Positions 1 through 12,102 of a stretch of 64,000 nucleotides of DNA are shown here, piece by piece. The DNA lies in contig CAVSDF010000010.1 in NCBI GenBank assembly GCA_963726715.1, forward strand, positions 682,001 to 746,000, read 5' to 3'. Position 1 is the first letter of the stretch, and the number at the start of each line of letters is the position of its first letter. Source of the DNA: CAVSDF01 sp963726715 (GTDB taxonomy: Bacteria > Bacteroidota > Rhodothermia > Rhodothermales > BA12). Under the pieces are notes generated by a model. That model was not told where the DNA came from. It did no database searches and saw only the letters and a list, made by a program, of their open reading frames with translations. A program made the translations under genes and the position numbers.

Positions 1-1663
1 GAGGATCGGAAGGGTCGGGTGGGGCTGCACCCAGCTGTACCGGTCGTAGACGCGCGTCGTGTCGAACGGCACCCACGTCTGTCCCTGGTCGGACGAACGA
101 AAAACACCAGGCCGGTTGGGGTTGCGATAAGCCGTCGAGTAGAGCCACCCTCCAGCGCCCGCGAACAGCCGACTGTGGTACCAGCCGACTCCAGCGCCGG
201 TGCGAACGAAGAGGTGTCCGCCATCGGTCGAGCGCATCAGCACGGGCCACCCAGAGGCTCGCCCGGAGGGCGATGACAGCCTGGTCGACGGCGAGAACCG
301 TCTGGTCGTTGAGAACGGCGATGCCGTCGCCAGTTCCGTTGGTCCCGGCGCACGCCGCCGTCGCCACGGCACGCTGCCGGTCCGGGCCGCCTGGCGAGTC
401 GCCGGCGAGGCGAACGACGGCCGTGCCCCGTGCCGTGCCCGCGATGCCCACGGCTGCTCCGGGGCGAACCCCCACGGTATCTCCGTCGACGGAGTGCCAC
501 GTCTGCCCGTCGTAGCACCAGAGGCCGGTGGCGGTGGCGGCGAAGCGCCCATCGTCCGAAAGCGCCAGCACGGGCGACGTCACCAGGGAGGGCAGCACCT
601 GCGTCCACGCCGTCGTGCCCGCCGGTCGGCGGTACAGCCCTTTCGCAGGGGAGGCGACGAACACCGTCCCCGAGGCAGAGACGGCCATCGAGGCGACGGG
701 CACCCCGTTCAGCCCATCGCGCCGCCACGTGCCCTGCCCGTCCCACGAGACGACGCCACCGGACATCCCCACCAGAAAACGCCCGTCGGGGGTGGCCACG
801 ACAGCACCGGCCGCCTCCTCGGCTCCGACGACGGCAGGGTCCGCCAAGGCCCACGTGGTCCCTCCATCCACCGTCGCACGCACGCCCCCGCTCCATCCCG
901 TGACGTAGACAAAGATGTTGGAAGATCGGCGGCTCAGCACCACCCCCCTCCCGTTGGGGCCGGCGGCGCTTCCGGCGAAAGAGCCTGGCACGGTGATTCC
1001 CGGCTCCCAGGTCCCAGCCGACGCATTCCAGCGGGAAAGCCGGTGTTCTTCGTACCTGCTGTCCATCTGGTACCTCGAATCCGTATTGCCCCAGACGTCT
1101 CCATCAGGCCCGATGAAGGCACGTCGCCCGACCACTGTGGAGCCGGGCGTACCGGAGAGACTCGGCGAGGAAAGCACCCAGTTCGATACTCCGTCGGTGG
1201 ACCAAAGAAGCACACCCCAGTAGGTATTGTCAGGCGCCTGGAGAGACGATTGCGTGGCAAACCACCCCGCTGACGGATGACGGAGGGCCAGCGATGTGCG
1301 CAGCTCTGCCTCCGAAAGCGCGGCCCACGTCCGTCCTGCATCCTTGGAGGCCACGAACGAGAACGGGACGAAGCTCGGGTCGATCCGAGCCGACGCCACG
1401 ACCGTTCCGCTGCTTCCCTTTGCGAGGTAGGGGAAGGGGTAGTCCCTCGTCGGAGCCATCACGCGCACCCACGTCTCGCCGTCATCGTCCGAGCGAAACA
1501 CGTTTCCGTTCTGAGACAGGAGAACGCTCCCTCCGTCCAACGTCAGCACCGAGGTGGCACTTCCCCCCAGCGGCGATTCCATCGGCTGAAGCGTGACGTA
1601 CTGCGCCGAGGCCGGGAGAACGGCGGCGAGCAGCAGGACACAGGCGAGAACGAGGCGGTACAT
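1..1663 (-). CDS. Secreted BNR/Asp-box repeat protein (partial, frameshifted)
   Basis: The ATG at 1663 opens a clear signal peptide (MYRLVLACVLLLAAVLPASA, cleavage before QYV). The mature part carries at least four Asp-box-like motifs (RSDDDGETWV, SKDAGRTWAA, TVDGGTTWAL, RSSDQGQTWV), typical of secreted sialidase-like or Ycf48-like beta-propellers. The 3' end lies outside the window, so any C-terminal sorting domain is unseen. The reading frame changes near position 268: upstream of it the frame ends in AVDQAVIALR, downstream the sensible frame continues with VLMRSTDGGHLFVR. This is probably a one-base error. Ligand and enzymatic role are unknown; no sialidase RIP motif was noticed. It lies 85 bases downstream of the type III PKS on the same strand and could be cotranscribed. 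Confidence 0.7.
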   Translation of the reverse strand, partial: MYRLVLACVLLLAAVLPASAQYVTLQPMESPLGGSATSVLTLDGGSVLLSQNGNVFRSDDDGETWVRVMAPTRDYPFPYLAKGSSGTVVASARIDPSFVPFSFVASKDAGRTWAALSEAELRTSLALRHPSAGWFATQSSLQAPDNTYWGVLLWSTDGVSNWVLSSPSLSGTPGSTVVGRRAFIGPDGDVWGNTDSRYQMDSRYEEHRLSRWNASAGTWEPGITVPGSFAGSAAGPNGRGVVLSRRSSNIFVYVTGWSGGVRATVDGGTTWALADPAVVGAEEAAGAVVATPDGRFLVGMSGGVVSWDGQGTWRRDGLNGVPVASMAVSASGTVFVASPAKGLYRRPAGTTAWTQVLPSLVTSPVLALSDDGRFAATATGLWCYDGQTWHSVDGDTVGVRPGAAVGIAGTARGTAVVRLAGDSPGGPDRQRAVATAACAGTNGTGDGIAVLNDQTVLAVDQAVIALRASLWVARADALDRWRTPLRSHRRWSRLVPQSAVRGRWRVALLDGLSQPQPAWCFSFVRPGTDVGAVRHDARLRPVQLGAAPPDPSDP

Positions 1664-1748
1664 GGCATCGGGGGAAAGTCATGCGCACGTTACGACGAGC
1701 AGCCGCCACGATCAAGCCCGGCAGGTGCCGAAACGGCGCGTCGCCTCG

Positions 1749-2865
1749 TCACCGCCCGACGAACAGCGCCCCTTCGATGGTCAGGCCGGGGCCGAAGGCC
1801 ATCGCGATGCCGGCGGTTTCGCCCGGCTGCGCCCGCTTCGACAGCCGCGCGGTGGCGGTCGAGGACGCGCTGGAGGACGAAGAGGATCGTCGGCGAGGAC
1901 ATGTTGCCGTAGTCGCGGAGGACGGCGAGGCTGTCGTCGGTGGCGCCGTCGGGGAGGGCGAGGGCGGCGGCGGCGTGCTCGACGATGGCGCGGCCGCCGG
2001 GGTGGATCGCCCAGAACGTCAGGTCGCCGGGCGTGAGGCCACCGGCGGCGGTGAGGTCGCGGACGTACGTCGGCGCGTGGCGGGCGACGACGCGAGGCAC
2101 GCGCGACGAGAGCGTCATGGCGAACCCGGTGTCGCCGATGTCCCACGTCATGTCGCCGAGCGAGTCGTCGTCGAGGAGGGCGTGCGTGGCGGTCAGTTCG
2201 AGCGTGCCCGGTGCGGCGCGGCCCGAGACGACGGCGGCGGCGCATCCGTCGGCGAAGAGGCTGTTGACGACGGCCTCCTCCAGCGTCCCCTCGCTCTGGA
2301 AGTGGAGCGTGCAGAGTTCGGCGCAGACGACGAGCACGACCGCGCCCGGATCCCCATGCACAAACCCCTCGGCGACGCGGAGGCCGTTGAAGGCGGCGTA
2401 GCAGCCCATGAAGCCGACGAGCGTGCGCTTGGTCGTCGGCGGCAGGCCGAGCGCGCGCACGAGCAGGATGTCGGGGCCGGGGGTGAAGAAGCCGGTGCAG
2501 GAGACGAAGACGACGTGCGTCACCTCGCCCGGCGCGCGTCCGGCGGCGGCGAGGGCGCCCTCGGCGGCGGAGACGGCGAGCGGGACGACGGCCTCGCGGT
2601 AGCGGGCGTTGCGCGCGGCGGTCGTCGGCGCGGGCTGGAGCGACCAGTCGGGCGGGAAGAAGGTGAACTTCGAGGCGTCGTCGTGCGCGTAGTCGGCGAC
2701 GACGCTGTGGCGGCGGTCGATGGACGAGCGGTCGTAGAGCGCCGGGATGCGGCTCCGGAGCGCCTCGGGAAGCGTCGTCACGCGCTGCATGAACGCCGCC
2801 GCCTCGGCCTGCGGGCGGACGTGCTCGGGAACGGCGGTGGCGATGGCTTCGAGGACGACGGGCAC
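1749..2865 (-). CDS. Type III polyketide synthase (chalcone/stilbene synthase family)
   Basis: Homodimeric ketosynthase that extends an acyl-CoA starter with malonyl-CoA; bacterial members make alkylpyrones, alkylresorcinols or tetrahydroxynaphthalene. The full Cys-His-Asn triad is visible: nucleophile in FVSCTGFFTPGPD, His in WAIHPGGRAIVEH, Asn in YGNMSSPTILFVL. A conserved C-terminal GPGLTIEGALFVGR block ends in TGA at 1749, but it lies in a different frame from the rest, so one base is missing near 1850. Length about 372 aa from a GTG at 2865, normal for the family. The frame stays open to an ATG at 3033, but that extension is low-complexity and lacks similarity, so GTG 2865 is preferred. 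No methyltransferase, oxidase or other tailoring gene adjoins it, so the product cannot be predicted. Confidence 0.85.
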
Positions 2866-3359
2866 GGGCAGGGCGCAGAGCGCGGAGAGGCAGGCCGTTG
2901 CGAACAGCCCGCGCGCCCGGCCGGTTGCCCCGCCAACCGGCCGGGCGTTGTCACGATCTCCCGGACGACAGACAACGGACGGCCCCCATCCACGGCGGTT
3001 GCCGGATCCGGAATCGGCGATCCGGTTGTGCATTCGAACGGCGGGTCGGCGCCCGCGATCGCGCGGACGACGGCGTGCCTATCGGGATCTTGTGGGCCGT
3101 CGTGATGAGCGCGGACGCGCCGCAGGCGAGCGGCGAGTTGACGGCGCGGCCCCCGCGAAAGCGGGGACCCGGTGTGCAGAACGCGCGTCGCTAGCGGACA
3201 TCGTCGCGCCACCACCGGACGCCGCCGCCGTGCGCATCCCACGCCCATCGCACCCCGTGACGCCACGCCGTCACCCGCGCGGTCGTAGGCTTTGGCTCGA
3301 CCGATGCCGGACCGTAGGCACCTGCGCCGCGTTGCCCCGTCCGAACCTTCCTGCCCGCC
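2866..3359. other. Intergenic region between divergent PKS and recQ
   Basis: No convincing gene. It should hold the divergent promoters of the PKS and recQ. It contains one repeat-like hairpin (3151-3186), annotated separately. If the PKS starts at the upstream ATG, the region shrinks to 3034-3359. Confidence 0.5.
3151..3186. repeat. REP-like dispersed repeat, copy 1
   Basis: CCCCGCGAAAGCGGGG forms a short hairpin followed by ACCCGGTGTGCAGAACGC. The same tail (GGGGACCC, two bases, TGTGCAGAACGC) recurs at 55785-55808, and a related hairpin with CCCGCTTTCGCGGG lies at 55825-55850. This is a small intergenic repeat family. Confidence 0.55.
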
Positions 3360-5342
<1,983 letters not shown>

Positions 5343-5396
5343 GGGGCGCGGGTGGCTGCGCCGCACCGCCCCCCTCCCCTCCGTCCCTTCGGGACA

Positions 5397-5422
5397 CCTC
5401 CCCCGCGGGGTCGCGGGGGAGG
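5397..5422. terminator. Strong GC hairpin between convergent recQ and DUF3891 genes
   Basis: Perfect 11-base arms (CCTCCCCCGCG and its complement) around a 4-base loop. It sits in the 120-base gap between two convergent genes. There is no T-tract, so termination is inferred from position; it could also be a repeat. Confidence 0.5.
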
Positions 5423-5464
5423 ACCGCCGCGGAGGCCGTGCAGCGCGGAGCGGCAGGAGGGGGC

Positions 5465-6205
5465 TCACCCCCGCCGCACCGTCCACACGCGCGGGACGAT
5501 GCGGGCGTCGGCGACGGCGGCGGCGAGGGCGTCGTTGCTCTCGAACGTCAACGCGGGCAGGTGGTAGGCTTCCGCCGAGACGTCGAACGAGGCCACGTCG
5601 TACGGCCACGGCTCGACACAGATCGACTCGTCGGCGCGGCGGAAGGCGAAGTAGCGGACGCCGCCGACGGTCTCGATCTCGATGCGGCGGTCGGCCATCA
5701 GGTCGAGGCGGCGCAGGCAGAGCGTGAGCGAGAGCGTATCAGCGAAGCGCAGGTACTCGTAGTGGGCCTTGACGTCCTGGGCGGACACGTCCAGCACGCG
5801 GCGGTATTTGGCGGCCTCGGCGGTCTGGCGGCGCAGCATCGCCTGCGTGTCGGCATCCTCAGAGGCGGCGTAGAGGGTGCGGAAGTGCTCGATGAGGAGC
5901 AGGCCCGCGAACAGGCTCGCGTGGCGGACGCGCCCGAGGGCCATCTCGGACTGGCGGACGATGTCGGCGTCGGTCGTCTCCTCGAAGTGGCGCGGCGTGC
6001 CGAGAGCGGTGAGGTGGTCGCCCGGCTCCCACTCCTGCCAGCCGTTGTCGTGCTGCGCGGCGGCGTAGAGCACCTCGCCCCATCGGCCGGGGCTGCCTCC
6101 GGGTCGGTCGGGGGCGCGCCAGTGGCGCAGCAGCTCCATCGCCACGACACCGTGGGCGTTCTGGTAGACGAGTTCCCAGCCGTCTTCGCGGCGGTTGCAG
6201 ATCAT
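5465..6205 (-). CDS. DUF3891 family protein
   Basis: A 246-residue soluble protein starting MICNRREDGWELVYQ at ATG 6205. It resembles the DUF3891 family, whose members share conserved His/Asp residues (AAQHDNGWQEWE here, in an HD-like arrangement) and a helical body; their biochemical function is unknown. The frame extends upstream to 6259, but the extra residues are Pro/Thr-rich and look non-coding. No signal peptide or membrane segment. It is downstream of the phosphodiesterase-family lipoprotein gene on the same strand (about 105-base gap), so cotranscription is possible. Its function is not evident from the neighbourhood. Confidence 0.8.
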   Translation of the reverse strand: MICNRREDGWELVYQNAHGVVAMELLRHWRAPDRPGGSPGRWGEVLYAAAQHDNGWQEWEPGDHLTALGTPRHFEETTDADIVRQSEMALGRVRHASLFAGLLLIEHFRTLYAASEDADTQAMLRRQTAEAAKYRRVLDVSAQDVKAHYEYLRFADTLSLTLCLRRLDLMADRRIEIETVGGVRYFAFRRADESICVEPWPYDVASFDVSAEAYHLPALTFESNDALAAAVADARIVPRVWTVRRG

Positions 6206-6310
6206 CGGGGGCGTGGGGGTGGATCGGGGAGGAAACGTCAGCTCCGTACGCCGGAGCATGCCCCTGTGTCTCCCCCCACGGCGCCACCCGAACGCATCGT
6301 CCGCGCGCCG

Positions 6311-8333
6311 TCACCGCGGCGTTCGGAGGCGCGAGACGCCCTCCGCGTCGGGCGGGGCGGGGAGGCCGAGCCACGCGGCGACGGTCGGGGCGGCGTCGGT
6401 GATGCGGACCTGGCCGAGGGACGACGGCAGGCGCGGCGACGCCGGGGCGTCGAGGCAGAAGGCGGTCTGCATGTCGGGGGCCGTCGAGAGGTAGCCGTGG
6501 CCGGCGCCCGCGCGCGTCGAGGCGAGAGCCGCCGGGGCGGCCGTCGCGCGCGACCACGAGTAGCCCGCCGCGGTCTCGAAGTACACGTCGCCGCCCGCCG
6601 GACCGCCCGCGCCGAGGCTGTCCACCTCCGCCGATGCCCACGCGCCGGTGAGCGCCGCCTGCCCGTCGGGGCCGCGGACGGCGAGGAGGGCCGCCTTGAC
6701 ACGCGCCACGACGGCGGCGCGCTCGGCCGGGGCCACGGTGCCGCCCGCGTGGTCGGTCGTGTTGACGACGACGAAGTAGCCGTTCGGCGAGTACGCCTGC
6801 GTCCGCGCGAGGTCGGGCGCGCCGGAGGGCGTGAGCGCGAGCAGGCCCGCCGCGGCGAGGGCGGCGTTCGGACGAAACTCGCGCCACGTCGGCCGCATCC
6901 CGTGATCGCCCGAGACCACGAGGAGCGTGCCGGGCGACTCGCGGGCGAGGCGGCGCAGGAGGGCCAGTTTGCGGTCGGCGAGGCCCCAGACGCGGGCGCG
7001 GATGTCGTTCAGGCGCGGCGCGAGGGCCGCGTCGTAGAGCGGCGATTCGGGGCGCTGCGTGCCGTAGTAGGCGTGATCGACCTCGTCGCCGAGGGCGAAA
7101 TAGTCGAGCATCAGGTCCGGTGCTTGCCGCCACGCCCACTCGCTGCCCTGCATCGAGGTCATCGCGGCGAGTTCGGCGGTTTCGGCGTAGCGGTACTCGG
7201 CCTCGCCATCTCCGCCATCGACCATCGCCGCGACCAAACCCGCGCTGGATGACGTAGCCAGCACCGTTGCCGCGCCACCCGGGCACCGCCGCGGCGTAGT
7301 CGTCGGCGACATCGGCGCGGTTGGCCTCGACGACCTGCATCGCGACGGCGTAGAGGTTCAGGCGCGATGCGTCGGGCGCGATCTCGAACAGGCGGATGCG
7401 GAGCGTCACCCGGCTGCCGTCGGCGAGGCGGTGCGCGAGCGGGGCGGAGAAGTAGCGCGCGAGCGGACGGTCGGCGCCACCGTCCGCGACCGGACGGCCA
7501 GCGACAGGGACCATGAGCGGCGCGCGGTCGGCGGCGTGGACATCGGCGCAGGTGGCTCCGGCGAGATCGCGCGAGAATCCGGCGCAGGCACGCGTGTAGG
7601 CGCCGCCCTCGCCGGTGAGGAGCGTGAAGACCGAGTCCTCGCCCGCCGCCCACGCCACCTCGCGCGGCGCCGGTGCCGACGCGGGCAGGCGGTCGAGGCC
7701 GCGCCACCGGGTCGCCGGGCGGACGCCGTCGCGCTCGGTGACGACGCGCTCGGGCGCAGCGGTGCGGTTGTAGCCGTTGACAATCCGCGCGTTCGGGCGC
7801 GCGAGCACCTCGGCAGCCTCGGCGCGGCGCGCGGCGCTGCGGGCGCTGTCGGCGCGCATCGCCGGCGGGTAGCCGGGCACGCCGGGCGCCTGCGTCACGT
7901 GGTGCCCGACGACGACGCGGCCCGCGCGGGCGGCGGTGATCCAGATCGGCTCGGCGCTCAGGGCGTCGGACGAGTAGCCGGAGAGGGTCTCCGTGATGGC
8001 GTTCGCGTCGCGCGGCAGGTCCAGCACCTCGTTGGCCGAGACGCCGGAGACGTGGCCATAGGCGCCGGTCCAGAGCGCCGCGTGGCCGGGCGCGGTGACG
8101 GACGGGAAGTTGGGCCGGGCGCCGGGCATGGCGCAGACGGCCTCGCGGGCGAGCGCGCGGAACGTCGGGATGGCGCCGTCGGGGAGGGACTCGGTGAGCC
8201 GGTCGAGGTTGATCGAGTCGAACGAGACGAGGATCGCGCGCGGACGCGGCGCGGGGACGGCGGCGGGTCGCGTGGCGGCGCAGCCGGTGAGGGCGAGCGC
8301 GGCGGCGAGGGGGGCGAAGGCGAGGAGGCGCAT
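6311..8333 (-). CDS. Alkaline-phosphatase-superfamily phosphodiesterase/pyrophosphatase lipoprotein (frameshifted)
   Basis: The ATG at 8333 opens a lipoprotein signal (MRLLAFAPLAAALALTGC). The first half shows the NPP-type core: ILVSFDSINLDRL (metal Asp) and FPSVTAPGHAALWTGAYGH, with the nucleophilic Thr in SVTAPGH. The second half carries the metal motifs LGDEVDHAYYG and VVSGDHGM, and ends near GLPAPPDAEGVSRL. The halves are in different frames, joined near 7221-7245 (VIQRG to AMVDGGDGEAEYRY), so one base is gained or lost; span 2023 bases, 674 codons plus one base. The family hydrolyses phosphodiester or pyrophosphate bonds with two zinc ions, likely in the periplasm here. Substrate unknown. 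A GATCTTG box lies 23 bases upstream. Confidence 0.85.
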
Positions 8334-8355
8334 CGGCAGAGGGATCGGACCGCCG

Positions 8356-8362
8356 CAAGATC
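8356..8362 (-). promoter_or_regulatory. Probable -7 promoter element (GATCTTG)
   Basis: Reads GATCTTG on the minus strand, 23 bases before the ATG at 8333. It matches the TAnnTTG set seen before many genes here except for the first base. A very short leader is implied. Confidence 0.4.
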
Positions 8363-8449
8363 GTCGATTCGCGCGCCCGGTCGGCACAGGTTGTTGAACG
8401 GTGACGCGGAGGCAACCGGGGATTCGGCGGAGGCCAGGCGTCCGGTGGA

Positions 8450-8473
8450 GGCGGGTCGGAGACCCGCCCCTAC
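8450..8473. repeat. Palindromic repeat, GGGCGGGTC/GACCCGCCC class
   Basis: GGCGGGTC and GACCCGCC arms followed by CCCTAC. One of about ten short intergenic palindromes in the window that share GTAGGG/CCCTAC ends but differ in core sequence. Confidence 0.65.
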
Positions 8474-8653
8474 GTCGCCCCGCCACCGCACATCCCCCAA
8501 CGCTCCCCGTGACTGCCCGGATGGACGCGCTCCGCCGCCCAGACCCGCCGCCACAACCAACCATCAACAACCAACCCCATCCCCCATCCTCTCCCCGCGG
8601 CACGCGACGCCCCGCCCCGCGTACGTTCGTCCTGTATGCCCTCTCCGCCCCCG

Positions 8654-10538
8654 ATGCGCCGTTCCGTTCTGCCCGCGCTCGCGGCCCTGCTCCTGATCGC
8701 CGCCGCGGCCACTCCCGCCAACGCCCAGCCGCCCGACCCGTCGCGGCGCCTGCCGCTCCCCGAGGCCGCCGACACGACCGACGCCGCGCGCTTCCGCGCC
8801 GCCGACGCCGCCCTCCGCGCCGGACAGGTCGAGGAGGCCACCGTCGTCTTGCAGGCGCTCTACCTGAGCCGCCCCGACGTGCCCGCCTACCGGATCAAGC
8901 TCGTCGAGGCGTACCGGCAGGGGGGGCGCTACGGGAGCGGCGTCAGCGTCCTCACCCGCCACCTCGCCGCGACGCCGGGCGACGCCGCCGCTGCCGCCGA
9001 ACGCGCTGCGCTCCGGCTCCTCGATGGCGACTCGACCGCGGCGATGGCAGAGTGGACGCAGATCGCGGGCGACGGGCGCGACGCCGTCCGCCTGCGCCTC
9101 GTCGTCGATGCGATGGACGGCGCCGGACGCCCGGACGACGCCCTCGCGCTCCTCGACCGCGTCCGCGCCGGGGATGCCCTCGGCGACGTGCGCCCGCGCC
9201 TGCTCGTCGCCGCCGGGCGCATCGACGAGGCCGCCGACGCCTACCTCGGCCTCGTCGCCGACGACCCGCGGCAGGCGACGCTCGCGCGCGACCGCCTCGC
9301 CCCGCTCGTGGACGTCGAGGGCGCCCTTCCCGGCCTCGTCGCCGCCGCCGCGCGCCGCGCCCGACGCCACCCGACGAACCGTCCGCTGCGCGAGATCTAC
9401 GCGTGGCTGGCCCTCGAAAACGGCGACGCCGCCCGCGCGCTCGACGAGGCCCGCGCCGTCGACCGCTTCGACCGGCAGGAGGGGCGCGTGCTCCTCACCT
9501 TCGCCCGCACCGCCACCGACGCCGGGGCCTACGCGAGCGCCGAAGGCGCCTACGACGACGTCCTCCGCCGCTACGCCGACGCCCCGACCGCCGCCGACGC
9601 GCGCCTCGGCCTCGGCCTCCTCCACGAGCGCTGGGCCGACGCCGCGCGCGAGCGCACCTTCTCCGACTCGACCCACGGCGCCCGCGCCCTCGCCGCCCTG
9701 CGCGGATTCGTGGCGAGCGCCCCCGGCCACCCCGACGTGCCCGACGCCCGCGCCCGCATCGGGCGGATCCTCCTCGACATCGCCGGGCAGCCGACGCGGC
9801 GCCGTCGCCGCCCTCGACAGCGTCCTCGCCGAGCACCCCCGCACCGCCGCCGCCGACGCCGCGGCCCTCACGCGCGGGCGCGCCCTCGTGGCGAGTGGCG
9901 ACCTCGACGCCGCCACGCGCGCCTTCGCGGGCATCGACGAGACGCTTCGCACCGGCGACATCGCCGACCGCGCGCGCTACGAACTCGCCCTCCTCGACCT
10001 CTACCGCGGCAACCTCGACGCCGCCACCGACCGCGCCGACGTGCTCGCCGAAGACGCCTCCGCCGACGTGGCGAACGACGCCATCGAACTCAAACTCCTG
10101 CTCGTCGAGAACCGCCGCGACTCGCTCGACGTCGGCCTCGCCCGCTACACCCGCGCCGCGCTCCTCGTGCGACAGCAGCGGCTGGGCGAGGCGCTCGACT
10201 CGCTCGGCGTGCTCATCAACGACCTCGCCGCGCGCAGCGCGCCGCTTCTCGACGACGCCCGGATGCTCCGCGCCGACGCCCTCCGCGAGGCCGGACGCGC
10301 CGCCGAGGCCGCCGACGCCCTCCGCGAGGTCGCCGAGAAACACCCCGACAGCTACGTCGCCGACCGCGCGCTCTCCGACCTCGCCGACGTCGAAGCCTAC
10401 GCCCTCAACCGTCCGCTCGACGGCGCCGCGACGCTCGACCGCCTCGCCGGCCGCTACCCCGGCTCGCTCCTGATCCCCGACGCCCGCCGCCGCCAGCGCC
10501 AGTGGCGCCCGGTGCCGGTGGAGGCGCCTGTGAACTGA
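8654..10538 (+). CDS. Secreted tetratricopeptide-repeat protein (frameshifted)
   Basis: Signal peptide MRRSVLPALAALLLIAAAAT with cleavage after ANA; an in-frame ATG also lies at 8636. The mature protein is an array of Ala/Leu/Arg-rich helix pairs of TPR/Sel1 style (for example ALRAGQVEEATVVLQALYLS and ADALREAGRAAEAADALREV), about 600 residues, ending EAPVN at 10538. The frame changes near 9790-9800 (DIAGQPT to RGAVAALDSVLAEHP), so the ORF is split; span 1885 bases, 628 codons plus one base. TPR proteins of this size usually act as periplasmic scaffolds; the partner is unknown. It converges with the gene ending at 10559. Confidence 0.75.
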
Positions 10539-10558
10539 CGGCCCGAACCTGTTGCCGT

Positions 10559-11435
10559 TTACGAATCGCCCTTGTAGGGATGGGAGAGCGACACCGCTAC
10601 ACGGAGAGGCGAACGGAGACCGATGCCGCGGTAGGGTGGCGGAACGGGTGGGTACCGAAGGAGCATCAGGCTGTCTCGCAGCCGGTCGAACGTAGAGGCA
10701 GCGATCATCGGGCGTGATGGCAGTTCTCGAAACTGGTCGTCCCGCTCCTCGATGTAGCCCATCGAAATGCACTTGCGTAACGCGCCCATCATCGTCTACG
10801 GAGATTTCAGAGCCGAGCCAGTAGAGACGGCCTCCAAGCCCGTCCGCCGTCAGGATGTCAAACGAACAGGCGTAATCGTCGCCCGAATAACCGTCTCCCC
10901 GACAGGCGGAGCCCCATCGCCCGGACGGCCGCCCTGGTGTTGGCACGGCAAGGCTTCGCAGGCCCATTCCCTCGTCCCACGTGTTCAGTACGAGATCCCG
11001 GCTGGCGCCGAGGCGGCGAAGCGTGACCTCGAAATAGCCCCGGATGTACCCCGTCTCCTCGGCCCAATTAGCGCTTCGAATCTCGAAGTGAACAGCCTTT
11101 CCCGTTCGGTGACGGAGCAGCGCGAGCGCCGGGTCGAACACAGGCATATAGGGATGGTACACCAACGGCATCGAGTGACTGCTAGGGGTCTCCCCGTAGA
11201 GGATCCGAGGGATGGAGTCTCGCTCGGCAGCAGCACGTCCCTCCAACCGTCCGCGGCGAAACTCCTCGCTGTTGATGCCTGTCGGCCACCCGGTGATCTC
11301 CAGGCCCCTTGGCCGGAGTTCGAAGTATCGGCTATCGCTCAACCGCTTTTCTTCCCTTGCGTGGCGAAGGGTCTGCTCCCCGATTGAACCCACCACGAGG
11401 GCGATCAGCAGCAGCGGGGCGAGGAGACGGCGCAT
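10559..11435 (-). CDS. Unknown membrane-anchored or secreted protein (probably frameshifted)
   Basis: The ATG at 11435 starts MRRLLAPLLLIALVVGSIGE, a single N-terminal hydrophobic segment, followed by about 270 residues without a family I recognise (features include PTGINSEEFRRGRLEGRAA and LVYHPYMPVFDPALALLRHR). Near 10760-10775 the sensible frame changes from SVDDDGRVTQVHF to GYIEERDDQFRELPSRPM, ending at TAA 10559 after HPYKGDS. The region is less GC-rich than its neighbours and has fewer third-position G/C, which may mark transfer. It lies 20 bases from the convergent TPR gene. No function can be proposed. Confidence 0.55.
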
Positions 11436-11614
11436 GGATCGGCGGGGGACGCACAGACGATACGACGCAGGCAGCGATGGACGCGAGTGAGGCAGTCCGT
11501 CCCTGAATCTGTCGAACGGCGAGCGCGGGCGCACCGGCCCCGCCGGGGCATTTCTGCGTCCGCGTGTTACTTCACAGACGCGGCGTGCGGCATTCCGGGA
11601 AATCCCCGCTCCCG

Positions 11615-12061
11615 ATGCGCCGCCCTGCCCTGCTCCTCGCTCCTCGCCGCGCCCCTGCTCGGCGGCTGCACGCTCACCTTCGGCCTCACCGGCGCGACCA
11701 TCGACAACGTGTCGGCGAGGAGGCCGACGGTGGCGTACACGCTCGACGAGCCGCCGCCGCTCGACACGCCGGTCGAGAGTCGTGACGCGCGACGGGCGCG
11801 ACTCGTACGGGCGGTGGGCGCGGGATGGAGGGCGCGGGCGCCGGATCGACTCGGAGCGTGGTCGTGCTCCAGCAGCCGCGGCGGCGGCCGCACCGAGCTT
11901 CACGAGGACCAGGTCGTGCGGATCCGCAGCCGCCCTCGCGCACGCACGCTTTCGGGCCGATGCTCCTCGCCGGCCTCGTCATCGACGGCCTCATCGTGCA
12001 AGCGGGTCTATCCACGGGATCACACGTGCTGCGCTTGGGGGCTGCGGTGGTGGGTTACTGA
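11615..12061 (+). pseudogene. Small lipoprotein, heavily frameshifted; paralogue of the next gene
   Basis: Starts MRRPALLLA (ATG 11615); after one shift it continues LLAAPLLGGCTLTFGLTG, a lipobox, then ATIDNVSARRPTVAYTLDEP, DGRDSYGRWARDGG, DQVVRIRS and a C-terminal hydrophobic FGPMLLAGLVIDGLIVQAG. These pieces lie in three frames, needing shifts near 11640, 11780, 11860 and 11940. Their order matches the neighbour at 12103-12507 (lipobox, AQRYTLASTPP, DGSDVAGLWRGTG, ARVVQIRG, AGLLADAIIIA), so this is a tandem duplicate. Whether it is a true pseudogene or a badly sequenced gene cannot be told from this sequence. Function unknown; probably an outer-membrane or periplasmic lipoprotein. Confidence 0.5.
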
Positions 12062-12102
12062 CGCCACCGGCACTCCCATCCACACGCCCGTCTCTCTGCC
12101 CG

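Larger units (their letters stand above)
8334..8653. other. Divergent intergenic region
   Basis: Separates the phosphodiesterase-family gene (minus) and the TPR gene (plus). It holds one short palindrome (8450-8473) and candidate -7 boxes on both strands (8356-8362 minus; TACGTTC at 8622-8628 plus). No gene seen. Confidence 0.5.
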
